Assembly (NCBI RefSeq): GCF_001443605.1
Contig: NZ_CP013118.1
Coordinates: 4,055,001 to 4,119,000, forward strand
Source of the DNA: Salinivirga cyanobacteriivorans
GTDB lineage: Bacteria > Bacteroidota > Bacteroidia > Bacteroidales > Salinivirgaceae
DNA: 64,000 nucleotides
Direction of reading: 5' to 3'
Shown here in pieces: positions 26,174 through 34,219 of the stretch. Each line of letters opens with the position of its first letter. Position 1 is the first letter of the stretch. The translations under genes were made by a program, and so were the position numbers. The notes under the pieces were generated by a model. It searched no databases and had not been told where the DNA came from. It saw nothing but the letters and a program-made list of their open reading frames with translations.

Positions 26174-26597
26174 TAGATGGTCTGGTGGAATTGTAGATCA
26201 AGCTATAAAAATCACTGCGATGGGCAGAGGATTAATTGAAAGGCTTATCAATCGGCGATTTGAAGAATGGTTCATAATATTGGGGCTGTCTATAAAAGTC
26301 AACTTTCTTTTTCATTGGGAGGAGGTACGACGAAGCAATCTGTTGATAATCAACATAAAAAGATTAGCTTCGCTGAGCTTGCACTTCGTGCTGCGGTTGC
26401 TTCACTTCGTTCGTAATAAGGTCTTTGAATCTTTATAGACAGCCTCTTGAATACCTTTTTTACATAAATCTACAAATATGTAAACCCTCCGGGTTTAAGA
26501 TTTGCATCAAGCTGGCACCGAATGCCTTCGTAGGTTTGGCTGCCTGAATTCTGGTTGAAATGGGACACGGATTAAGCGGTTAAATTTAGTAAAAAAT
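26174..26597. other. Intergenic region after RNase H, mostly repeat
   Basis: Contains the MITE-like element at 26282-26446 and a small AAACCCTCCGGGTTT hairpin (about 26478-26492). No gene is supported. Confidence 0.5.
26282..26446. mobile_element. MITE-like non-autonomous element (165 bp)
   Basis: GGCTGTCTATAAA (26284-26296) and its exact complement TTTATAGACAGCC (26432-26444) are 13-base terminal inverted repeats. The interior holds a second inverted repeat GAAGCAATCT...AGATTAGCTTC and no transposase. No convincing target duplication is seen. The short frame running through 26220-26438 is an artefact of this element. GGCTGTCT ends recall several Bacteroidota IS families, which would be the mobilising source (inference). 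Confidence 0.65.
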
Positions 26598-26783
26598 ATG
26601 TGTAGTAGAATAAAAGCAGCGTATTTAGCGCTGTGCAATGTTGGGGAAGACTACCTGGTGATCTATGACGAATTGGTAGACGCACCCATGGTAAATGCCC
26701 GCATTGAGAGCGGGATGTCATCTATGCACGGCCGGGAGAAAAAACAAATGGAGGAGTATTTAAAGCAATTGAAAAAGGATTGA
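26598..26783 (+). CDS. Small hypothetical protein
   Basis: 61 residues, hydrophilic, with an ATG start and a lysine-rich C-terminus (KQMEEYLKQLKKD) predicted helical. No recognised family and no signal peptide. Cys2 and Cys13 are the only cysteines. It could be a real small gene or chance; nothing around it helps. Confidence 0.35.
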   Translation: MCSRIKAAYLALCNVGEDYLVIYDELVDAPMVNARIESGMSSMHGREKKQMEEYLKQLKKD

Positions 26784-26983
26784 GCCCAAATTACAACCAT
26801 ATCATAAACTAATCAGAGCCCGTTAAGCTGATGCTTAAATCGATAAAAATGATATGTAAACCACGCATTTTTGCCTCATTTTATTCGCATACGTTAGTTA
26901 GGATCATACCGGATTAAAATTTTACCAACCTAAAAAATCTCAGAAAATATCAGTAACTTAGAGTGGTTGTTTAAATAGTTGAT

Positions 26984-27919
26984 ATGCCCACAAAAAAGCA
27001 AAAATCAACAAAAAAAGTTGTTGTTGAGAGTATCGTGACGCTTTCATTCTTTTCAGCCATTGGCATTTTGCTATGGCAATCGAGTGGTGAGCTGTTTTTT
27101 CTTATAAACTTCGGATATATTGGTCTGGCTGCTGCTATTGGCGAATTGTTGTTTGGACTTTTGCCCCGCGAGAAAAAGGTAATTGGTCGCAAGTTCAGCC
27201 AGTTGATGATTGGGGTTTACATGTTGGGTGTTTTGGGATTTCTCGGACGGGAAAATATGCAAATAGAAGGTTTCTTTTTTTACCTGCTGGCCGGCACATT
27301 CTCCGGTCCGGTGTTACATTACCTGATCGCGAAAATTGGCGGTACGTTCCTTTTCGGACGGGGTTGGTGCAGTTGGGCATGTTGGACCACTATGGTAATG
27401 GATTTTTTCCCCTGGATGAAGCCCAGGCAAGGCAGGTTAAAGCATCTGGGTGCTTTACGATACGTGCATTTTGCCATTGCATTGGCTTTGGTTCTGCTAT
27501 TATGGTTCGTGTATGAAATGAAAGACTTTGATAAACATTCTGTAATTGAACTCAATTGGCTCATTATTGGCAACCTCTTCTACTTTGCTGTGGCAATCAT
27601 TCTGACAGTAGTTTTAAAAGATAATCGTGCGTTTTGCAAATATATGTGTCCAATACCTGTTTTGATGAAATTTGGTTCCCGCTTTTCAATATGGAAAATC
27701 AAAATAGAACCGGAGAAATGCACGGAATGCCGTTTGTGTGAAACCAATTGTCCCATGAACGTGCAATTGCTCAGCTACATGAAAAATAACCAAAGGGTAC
27801 ATTCATCTGAATGTATTGCTTGTCAACAATGTGTGAATGTCTGCCCCGAAGAAGCCGTAAATTATACGAAAGGTTTCGATAGTGGGTTTAAAGATTTTTT
27901 GCACTATCGAAACGATTAA
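26984..27919 (+). CDS. Polyferredoxin-type membrane protein (NapH/CcoG-like 4Fe-4S)
   Basis: 311-residue membrane electron carrier. Four or five transmembrane helices carry the conserved cysteines of the NapH/RdxA group in FGRGWCSWACWTT (Cys129, Cys133) and CKYMCPIPV (Cys218, Cys222). Two C-terminal 4Fe-4S clusters follow (Cys246/249/252/256 and Cys277/280/283/287). Such proteins pass electrons from quinol or ferredoxin to periplasmic or membrane partners. No nap, cco or nos genes are nearby, so its role is open. The methyltransferase begins 88 bases later. Confidence 0.88.
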   Translation: MPTKKQKSTKKVVVESIVTLSFFSAIGILLWQSSGELFFLINFGYIGLAAAIGELLFGLLPREKKVIGRKFSQLMIGVYMLGVLGFLGRENMQIEGFFFYLLAGTFSGPVLHYLIAKIGGTFLFGRGWCSWACWTTMVMDFFPWMKPRQGRLKHLGALRYVHFAIALALVLLLWFVYEMKDFDKHSVIELNWLIIGNLFYFAVAIILTVVLKDNRAFCKYMCPIPVLMKFGSRFSIWKIKIEPEKCTECRLCETNCPMNVQLLSYMKNNQRVHSSECIACQQCVNVCPEEAVNYTKGFDSGFKDFLHYRND

Positions 27920-28007
27920 TTTATGGAATTGAAACTAACTTTACAGCCATCTGAACATAAATTGGTAATAACCCAATGAATCTGACTTTTAAATATAATT
28001 TTAGCAC

Positions 28008-28775
28008 ATGACAACAAAACCATGGTATGAATCGCTTTTCGAAAACTACGCGAATAAATACGACAAGGAAGTCTTTACGCAAGGCACTATAGGAGAATGT
28101 GACTTTATAGAGCACGAATTTAAAAATAAAAAAAAACTCAAAATACTGGATGTGGGCTGCGGTACGGGCAGGCATGCCATTGAGCTCACCAAAAGAGGGT
28201 ACCAGGTAACCGGTATCGACCTTGCTGAAGGACAACTCAAAAAAGCCCGGGAGAAAGCAGCGGCTGCAAACCTTAATATTGACTTCTACCGGCAGGATGC
28301 ACGAAACATAGCCTTTAAAAACGAATTCGATGTGGCCATTATGCTCTGTGAAGGTGGGTTCCCGTTAATGGAGACCGACGAAATGAACTACCAGATCCTC
28401 AAAAGCGTAACAGAAGCGTTGAAGACACAGGGGAAATTCATTTTCACTACTCTGAACGGATTGTTCCCGTTATTCAATTCCATAGAGAAATTTACAGCAG
28501 AAGAGGGTAAGGAGGGTAATGCGGTTTACCATAGCAACAACTTTGACCTGATGACCTTTCGCGATCGCAATATCACCGAGTTCGAAGACGATGATGGCAA
28601 TAAAAAAACCTTGGAATCTAACGAACGTTATTATGTTCCCAGCGAAATTACCTGGCAACTGAAAACGTTGGGCTATAGTACCATTGACATTTACGGAGCC
28701 ACGTTGGGCGCCTTTTCCCGTAACGATAAACTCACACCCGACGACTTCGAAATGTTGGTAATTGCAGAGACGTGA
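28008..28775 (+). CDS. Class I SAM-dependent methyltransferase
   Basis: 255 residues. Motif I is KILDVGCGTGRHAIEL (about residues 43-57), motif II/acidic is VTGIDLAEGQL, and motif III region is DVAIMLCEGGFPLME. The C-terminal half (NERYYVPSEITWQLKTLGY) is typical of small-molecule methyltransferases. Substrate unknown. Followed by a long palindrome-rich intergenic stretch. Confidence 0.88.
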   Translation: MTTKPWYESLFENYANKYDKEVFTQGTIGECDFIEHEFKNKKKLKILDVGCGTGRHAIELTKRGYQVTGIDLAEGQLKKAREKAAAANLNIDFYRQDARNIAFKNEFDVAIMLCEGGFPLMETDEMNYQILKSVTEALKTQGKFIFTTLNGLFPLFNSIEKFTAEEGKEGNAVYHSNNFDLMTFRDRNITEFEDDDGNKKTLESNERYYVPSEITWQLKTLGYSTIDIYGATLGAFSRNDKLTPDDFEMLVIAET

Positions 28776-28894
28776 GGTTTGAGTATAGAGAGTGAGTTTT
28801 GAGTTGTATGAAGTCAGTAGGCATGACATTACGGGAATAGAATGTCCCAAACGAATAATATTGACACCACGAAACACCCATTAATCCCAAAATG

Positions 28895-28918
28895 GTCATT
28901 AGGTTTCACCTAAATGAC
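28895..28918. repeat. Hairpin GTCATTAGGT / ACCTAAATGAC
   Basis: GTCATTAGGT pairs with ACCTAAATGAC with one bulged base around a TTC loop. It is the first of three adjacent palindromes. Confidence 0.6.
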
Positions 28919-28920
28919 AA

Positions 28921-28994
28921 TTACTTTCGGTGAGCTACGCCTCGCTCCGGTTCGATTAAGAAAATCTAGACTTTCCGGTTTCACCGAAAAGTAA
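28921..28994. repeat. Inverted-repeat element with 13-base ends
   Basis: TTACTTTCGGTGA (28921-28933) is complementary to TCACCGAAAAGTAA (28981-28994) apart from one extra base. The 47-base interior has no coding potential. It could be a folded RNA or DNA element or a tiny MITE. Confidence 0.6.
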
Positions 28995-29036
28995 GATTAA
29001 CTTCTTGAGCTCATCGTTTTGCTTTTCGGTTTCCTG

Positions 29037-29112
29037 AACCGGGATTAACCTTTATAGGCTTACGCCTATTGCCATTAGAAATTTTTCAAATTCCTAATGA
29101 CAAATCCCGGTT
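29037..29112. ncRNA. Candidate three-way-junction structure
   Basis: An outer 10-bp perfect stem (AACCGGGATT 29037-29046 with AATCCCGGTT 29103-29112) encloses two hairpins. The first is ATAGGC-ttac-GCCTAT (29054-29069). The second is CATTAG/CTAATG extended by AATTT/AAATT (29073-29099). The whole fits a compact cloverleaf-like fold of 76 bases. It matches no RNA family I know. It might equally be a mobile palindromic DNA element. Confidence 0.45.
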
Positions 29113-29204
29113 AATTTTAGTAAATCGGTCATCACGAACATAATAATCTTTTCACATTTCACAATTTTTGCAACTCGATAGGTTAATCGTAAAGCACACA
29201 TTGA

Positions 29205-29238
29205 TTGTTATTTTTGTTTCTTAAATAGACTAAATTTG
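29205..29238 (+). promoter_or_regulatory. Candidate promoter of the 29265 T9SS gene
   Basis: TTG at 29205-29207 and TAAATTTG at 29231-29238 have the -33/-7 spacing of Bacteroidota promoters, 26 bases before the ATG. Confidence 0.45.
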
Positions 29239-29264
29239 TATGTGGTTGTCTTAAAAATATAGCT

Positions 29265-30131
29265 ATGAAAAAAACATTACTACTTATTTTGATCGTTGGA
29301 GGCCTTATACATGCCAGTGCCCAGGATTATTATCCTTTTGACACCGCAAATATAAGCTGGACAGAAAGAGAAATTTTGGGTGAGCCACCTGAAACGACAT
29401 ATTACCACTACTTTGTAGAAGGTGATACGGTGATCGATGAACAAAATTACTATAAGATTTACAAAGACCAGGATTCTGCATATTCCTATATGGGGGCTTT
29501 CAGAGAAGAGAACCGCATAGTTTATTACCGGGGAATGGATTATTGGATGTTTGAACCGGACTCCACTGTTGTTTTGTACGATTTTACCAAAGATGTAGGT
29601 GATACAGCATATACTGGGCCACATGAAGTTCCACATGTGATTGAAGCCATTGACTCAGTATTGGTCGACGGAGCGTATCATAAAAGATACAGCACAAACT
29701 GGAACCATCAGTGGATTGAAGGAGTGGGAAGCCTCGCTGGTTTTCTTTACCCTATAACCGAGGTCCCCATTGAAACATGGCAACTGTGGATGTCATGCTT
29801 TAAAAAGAATGGCGAGGTAATTTATCTGCATCCGGAATTCAGTGATTGTACAACCATGGTAGGCTTACCTGAAGATGAGCCGCAAGGTAAAGCCCGTGTT
29901 TATCCTAATCCGGTTACATCGGGCGAAATGATGCACATCTCTGCCCCACGACACATTGTTAGGTATCAGGTCATGGATATCTCAGGCAGGATCATAGAGC
30001 AAGAGAAGGGCAATAAATCAAAACAATTAACCATCAGTACACCCTTTTTCAGTGAAGGTGTTTATGTAATCAGGCTCAGCACTGAGAACCGTGAGTATGT
30101 TCAAAAATTTCTGGTAAAACGTAAAAATTAA
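29265..30131 (+). CDS. Secreted protein with T9SS sorting domain
   Basis: 288 residues. A signal peptide (MKKTLLLILIVGGLIHASAQ) precedes a ~190-residue body rich in aromatic strands (YYHYFVEGDTVIDEQNYYK, ENRIVYYRGMDYWMFEPD). The last ~75 residues are a type A T9SS C-terminal domain (ARVYPNPVTSGEMMHISAP ... YVQKFLVKRK). No catalytic motif; the repeated D-T-V-x-D-x-x-Y-Y-K strand pattern is common in small Bacteroidota cargo proteins of unknown role. It has its own promoter candidate and no operon partner. Confidence 0.85.
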   Translation: MKKTLLLILIVGGLIHASAQDYYPFDTANISWTEREILGEPPETTYYHYFVEGDTVIDEQNYYKIYKDQDSAYSYMGAFREENRIVYYRGMDYWMFEPDSTVVLYDFTKDVGDTAYTGPHEVPHVIEAIDSVLVDGAYHKRYSTNWNHQWIEGVGSLAGFLYPITEVPIETWQLWMSCFKKNGEVIYLHPEFSDCTTMVGLPEDEPQGKARVYPNPVTSGEMMHISAPRHIVRYQVMDISGRIIEQEKGNKSKQLTISTPFFSEGVYVIRLSTENREYVQKFLVKRKN

Positions 30132-30537
30132 GGCTTGGGTTTGTAGTTTGCCTTTTATAAGGTCGGTTCCAATGAATCAGTCATCATTCAAAATGCGGCG
30201 TATTGAATTGTGTCGATAAAATTACCATCAAAATCAATCTCGTTTTATTCTTTTTGCATTTTATGAAAAAAAGTTTTTTGCGTCTGGAATTAAGTCTTGA
30301 GAATTTATACTCTCCTGTTCGATTGAAGGTAGTAATGTTTTTTTTATTCGAATGCGCACTATAACAGTCATCTATACATTTGTTGATATTAATATTTTCT
30401 TAACTTTTTAATTAAAATCATTCTAAACAACAGGGTACCTTTCTTGTTGGCAGAGACATGTAAAGGCATAAATTGCTTTTAAAGCAATAGATGCCTCAAT
30501 TGTTATATTAATATTTATTCATTTAAAAAACATTATT
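30132..30537. other. Intergenic region with a strong 5'-leader hairpin
   Basis: Mostly A/T-rich sequence without coding potential. The main feature is the hairpin at 30464-30496, 42 bases upstream of the next ATG. Confidence 0.5.
30464..30496 (+). promoter_or_regulatory. Stem-loop in the leader of the beta-helix lipoprotein gene
   Basis: AGGCAT (30464-30469) pairs with ATGCCT (30491-30496), and ATTGC (30472-30476) with GCAAT (30484-30488), around a 7-base loop. No T run follows, so it is more likely an mRNA-stabilising or translational element than a terminator. Confidence 0.45.
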
Positions 30538-32046
30538 ATGAAAATAAGAAAGATGATGTATCATGTATTAACCCTTAGTTTTTTAGTTACGGTTTTACTT
30601 TTTCTTAATTCATGCGAGAATGATGAGACGGACACAGAAACACCTGAAATTGTTGCTGATGCAGGAGACGACATACAAACAGAAGTCGACCAGGAGGTAA
30701 ATCTTGATGCTTCTGGTTCGAGCACAACTTCAGGCACACTCAGTTATGTGTGGGAAATTGCATCCGCACCTAACGGAAGCAGTGCATTAATAAATGATAT
30801 TACTTCTGAAATCGCTACTTTTACTCCTGATGTGGAGGGTGAATACAATATCAGTCTCACAGCATCGGTAGATGAGACCAGCCAATCGGACAACCTTACC
30901 GTTACCGCAACAGCTGTAGGACCTGTTGAGCTATCTTGTTCCGACATTAACGAAGAAATGACATTGGAAAACATATCTGATGGAGTGGACTATTATGTGC
31001 CATGCATGATAGAGGTTAATGCCGGATTAATTATAGAACCCGGTGTGACCATTGAATTTGCCCAGGAAGCCGGATTTGAAATTCAGGATTATGGTGATGC
31101 ACAAGGGTACATTTCTGCTATAGGTTCAGAAACAGATTCTATACGATTTACCGGAGAACTTAAAACAGAAGGTGCATGGAATCAAATTCAAATGAAATCC
31201 AATGACCTCAGAAATGCCATGGAATACTGTGTGGTGGAATATGCCGGTAATTCGGATGGTAGTTCAGCGGCAATACATTTAGATGAGGGTAAACTTGAGC
31301 TTAAAAACTCTACCATTCAAAAAAACAGTAGCTACGGATTGTTTATAGACAATAGTTCAAATATCTCAGGTTTTGCCAATAATACCATTACTGCCAACCA
31401 AAATTACCCGTTGCATATTGCTGCTAATCAGGTGGCTCAATTAGATGGTACGAATAGCAGCTATACTGGTAATATGAGCGATGGTGGCGAAAGTCGTGAT
31501 GAAATTTATGTCTTTTCCAATTCCATATATGAGCGTGGGTACATTACCGGACAAGATGTACACGTATGGGAAAATCCAGGCGTGCCTTTCTACATAAACG
31601 AATTGGTTTATGTAGGTGAAACCGATGAAGGCGCGCTTCGTATTATGGAAGGTTGCGACATTAGTTTCGGACAAAACTATGGTTTCTGGGTAGATGAATA
31701 TAATGCTTCATTTGAAGTTCTGGGTACTTCCAGTGAACAAGTGACCATAAGAGGTCGCAGTGGTCAGGGATCCTGGAATGGAATTTACCTCAATACCAAC
31801 AATACAGCAAACAGTATTGAATACGCCGTAATAACAGATGGCGGTCAGGAAGCGGTTGGGCATTGGTTCGATAATCCTGCCAATATCAACCTCGGGTACT
31901 CCGGATCTAATGTTTATTTAAACCTGAGTAATGTGGAGATCAACAATAGTGGCGGTTGTGGTATAGCCGAAGGCGGTGGAACCATCGATCTCACTTTAAA
32001 TAACGTGACTTATAGCGGAAATGCCGGAAATGATTATTGTAATTAA
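30538..32046 (+). CDS. Surface lipoprotein with PKD-like and right-handed beta-helix domains
   Basis: 502 residues. The lipoprotein signal ends FLNSC. Residues about 38-128 form a PKD-like beta-sandwich (VADAGDDIQTEVDQEVNLDASGSS ... GEYNISLTAS is the classical start and end). Residues about 135-500 form a parallel beta-helix with repeats of the kind IEPGVTIEFAQEAGFEI, MEYCVVEYAGNSDG and LELKNSTIQKNSSYGLFI, as in pectate-lyase-like surface proteins. No pectinase active site is visible, so polysaccharide binding or adhesion is more likely than catalysis. A hairpin precedes it and a terminator follows. Confidence 0.82.
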   Translation: MKIRKMMYHVLTLSFLVTVLLFLNSCENDETDTETPEIVADAGDDIQTEVDQEVNLDASGSSTTSGTLSYVWEIASAPNGSSALINDITSEIATFTPDVEGEYNISLTASVDETSQSDNLTVTATAVGPVELSCSDINEEMTLENISDGVDYYVPCMIEVNAGLIIEPGVTIEFAQEAGFEIQDYGDAQGYISAIGSETDSIRFTGELKTEGAWNQIQMKSNDLRNAMEYCVVEYAGNSDGSSAAIHLDEGKLELKNSTIQKNSSYGLFIDNSSNISGFANNTITANQNYPLHIAANQVAQLDGTNSSYTGNMSDGGESRDEIYVFSNSIYERGYITGQDVHVWENPGVPFYINELVYVGETDEGALRIMEGCDISFGQNYGFWVDEYNASFEVLGTSSEQVTIRGRSGQGSWNGIYLNTNNTANSIEYAVITDGGQEAVGHWFDNPANINLGYSGSNVYLNLSNVEINNSGGCGIAEGGGTIDLTLNNVTYSGNAGNDYCN

Positions 32047-32093
32047 GATTATTTAGTATACATAATTTTATAAAAGTCTTAACTAAGTAACTC

Positions 32094-32135
32094 AAGCCTG
32101 ATTATGCTCACTGGGAAGCATTTTCAGGCTTTTTT
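32094..32135 (+). terminator. Intrinsic terminator after the beta-helix gene
   Basis: AAGCCTGA pairs with TTCAGGCTT, with an inner ATGCT/AGCAT stem, followed by a T run at 32130-32135. Confidence 0.75.
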
Positions 32136-32179
32136 CTTAGGTGACTTTTATTATGGAAGAGTTTCATAATGCTCCCGCA

Positions 32180-33385
32180 TTAATCGACCCGGTGAATTGT
32201 AGTATTTAGGTGTTTTGTCAACTTTCTATGCATTAGTGTAGATACCAGCATACCAATTGTAAAGATGGCTCCGGCTATCTTTAGTGCATCCTGGAGGTCG
32301 TAATGGTCTGTATACCAGCCCAAAAAAGGACTAATTACAGCAAAGCCAATACGAATAATGAAACTTCTTACAGATAGCACTGTTGCACGAATATGAGATT
32401 CTGTATTGCGGTTAATATAATCTTTTAAAATGGGTGTGGCCATACCACGCACCAGGTAAATGCCAAAAAGTACGGCAATGCCCCATAGTCCGGCAGTAAA
32501 ACCTAATAGCATAAATCCACCACCGGTAAAAAGAGCAACGAAGATTAAAATGATGTTGGCCGGAATAGCTTTTTCTGCCTTGTAAGCCAGCATGGCAGTT
32601 ATGCCAACAGATAGGTTCAGTGCAGTCCACAAAATACCAAACCACTCAAGTGGCAGGTCAATGGATTTAAAAAACGGTTGTACGAACCAGGCCAGGGTAA
32701 GAGAGGTCATGCCGGCAAAAGATGAAAAAAGGATGTATGTTCTGAGCATTGGATTTTCAACGAGTGCATAGCGCATGGTTCGGAATATGGCCAGCATGGA
32801 TGCTTTTTGAACATGTGCGCTGAGCTTTGGTTCCCAAAGCAAGATTGCTGCTGGTACACCAATAAAAGCTACAATAGCCTGAATTTCAAAGGGCAGCCTG
32901 AGACTAATCCCCGCCAGGAAACCACCCACAATGCCTGCTGCAGCTTCTGAAAAGTTGCCCAATGCAGTAATGCGTCCTTCCAGTTTTGCATATTCTCCGG
33001 TACGTTTTGCGCTTTTCAGTGTATCGAAAAGCATGGCAGAATCGGCGCCACTTATAAAGCTCATGCTTATACCAATCATTAGTTCCGCAATTACAAAGCC
33101 ACCAAAACCATGCGCAACAGAATAGGCTATAAAACCTCCAAAGTTGAGCAGGGTTCCTAAAATCAGGGTTTTGCGTCGCCCGAGCACATCGGCCATATAA
33201 CCTGAAGGTATTTCGAGTACCACAACAGTGACGGCATTTATGGCCTTTAGTAGAAATATGTGCCGCATTTCCAGTCCGTTATTCTGAAAAAACACTACAA
33301 TAATGGGCATGAATAGCATGAACCATTTTGCAAATTTGATCAGGTAGAGCAAAAAAATGTTATTTGTGGCACTCTTTTTTATCAT
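32180..33385 (-). CDS. MFS transporter
   Basis: 401 residues with twelve predicted transmembrane helices in two six-helix halves. The MFS signature between helices 2 and 3 is GYMADVLGRRKTLILG; the second-half counterpart is weaker (YINRNTESHIRATVLSVRSFI). The N-terminus MIKKSATNNIFLLYLIKFAKWF is typical of Bacteroidota MFS proteins of the drug-export or small-solute type. Substrate not inferable. A candidate -7 element TATCTTTG lies just upstream at 33395-33402. Confidence 0.87.
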   Translation of the reverse strand: MIKKSATNNIFLLYLIKFAKWFMLFMPIIVVFFQNNGLEMRHIFLLKAINAVTVVVLEIPSGYMADVLGRRKTLILGTLLNFGGFIAYSVAHGFGGFVIAELMIGISMSFISGADSAMLFDTLKSAKRTGEYAKLEGRITALGNFSEAAAGIVGGFLAGISLRLPFEIQAIVAFIGVPAAILLWEPKLSAHVQKASMLAIFRTMRYALVENPMLRTYILFSSFAGMTSLTLAWFVQPFFKSIDLPLEWFGILWTALNLSVGITAMLAYKAEKAIPANIILIFVALFTGGGFMLLGFTAGLWGIAVLFGIYLVRGMATPILKDYINRNTESHIRATVLSVRSFIIRIGFAVISPFLGWYTDHYDLQDALKIAGAIFTIGMLVSTLMHRKLTKHLNTTIHRVD

Positions 33386-33394
33386 GTCAGCCGC

Positions 33395-33402
33395 AAAGAT
33401 AA
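33395..33402 (-). promoter_or_regulatory. Candidate -7 element for the MFS gene
   Basis: TATCTTTG on the minus strand matches TAnnTTTG. It is only 10 bases from the annotated start, so the leader would be very short or the true start is slightly inside. Confidence 0.3.
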
Positions 33403-33619
33403 ATTAACCTCCTAAACTTCTCCGGTATTTATGCAAAATCCATCACAGAAGTGCGCCATTATTTTTCTATTATTCCTAAAACGTTTTTGTGTGATTTCTG
33501 TAAGTCGTTGGATTTGCATAAGCTTAGCCCAATTTGTGCTTTGTGTAGATGAGTTGTTCTTTTAATTTGTTGATATCCTGCATGATAGTTATTTTTTTGT
33601 ACATTTGTTAAAGGCACAT

Positions 33620-34021
33620 ATGATTTCGATCAGAATTATGAATAATAATACCGTAATTGCCAATTATTTTCGATGGGTCGCCAGGTATGGGATGGCACTG
33701 CTTAGTGTATTCATATTTTTTTTCTCTTTGTTTTCTGGAGCCCGAATTTATGGTGGAGGCATTCAGGGAGCTTTTTTGAATAGTCACAATGCCCTGCCAT
33801 GGCTCATGCTTTTCTTATATTTGCTGTTGGCATGGGAATGGGAGTTAATTGGGGGCACCATAATTATAATCATCGGTTTGTCTTTATTTTATTTTTTTAA
33901 TTTACAGGGGCAGCGTTTTTTTATTGAAGCTTTCATTCTTACCCTCCTCATTATAATTTTGGGTGTGTTTTTTCTTGTGAGCTGGTACCTGAGAACACAT
34001 TCCCGTGAACTATTTAAATAA
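33620..34021 (+). CDS. Hypothetical four-helix membrane protein
   Basis: About 133 residues from the ATG at 33620, or 127 from 33638. Four transmembrane helices alternate with short loops: GMALLSVFIFFFSLFSGARI, LPWLMLFLYLLLAWEWELIG, IIIIIGLSLFYFFNL and ILTLLIIILGVFFLVSWYL. I do not assign a family. A TACATTTG element at 33600-33607 would rule out starts upstream of it, which is why I start here. Confidence 0.65.
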   Translation: MISIRIMNNNTVIANYFRWVARYGMALLSVFIFFFSLFSGARIYGGGIQGAFLNSHNALPWLMLFLYLLLAWEWELIGGTIIIIIGLSLFYFFNLQGQRFFIEAFILTLLIIILGVFFLVSWYLRTHSRELFK

Positions 34022-34219
34022 ACTTCAGTTGTTAACTGGTAATTTATCCTTATTTTAAGGTGTACTACATTTATCCATAGGTTTATACATTAAACATTTG
34101 TTTTCTGTAGGAAGTTATCTACAAATTAAACCGCTTAAATAGTTGTTAACAAAAGCTTATTAGGTTTGTAAACCAAAATTCTTTTTGTAATTTAAAATTT
34201 TCAAATTTCAACCAACTAT

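Larger units (their letters stand above)
28776..29264. other. Palindrome-rich intergenic region
   Basis: No gene is supported. Three strong inverted-repeat structures lie in tandem (28895-28918, 28921-28994, 29037-29112), listed separately, followed by a promoter-like element for the next gene. Confidence 0.6.

Noticed and set aside
26220-26438. 72-codon open frame near the MITE
   Set aside because: Runs through the inverted-repeat element; codon content and position show it is not a gene.
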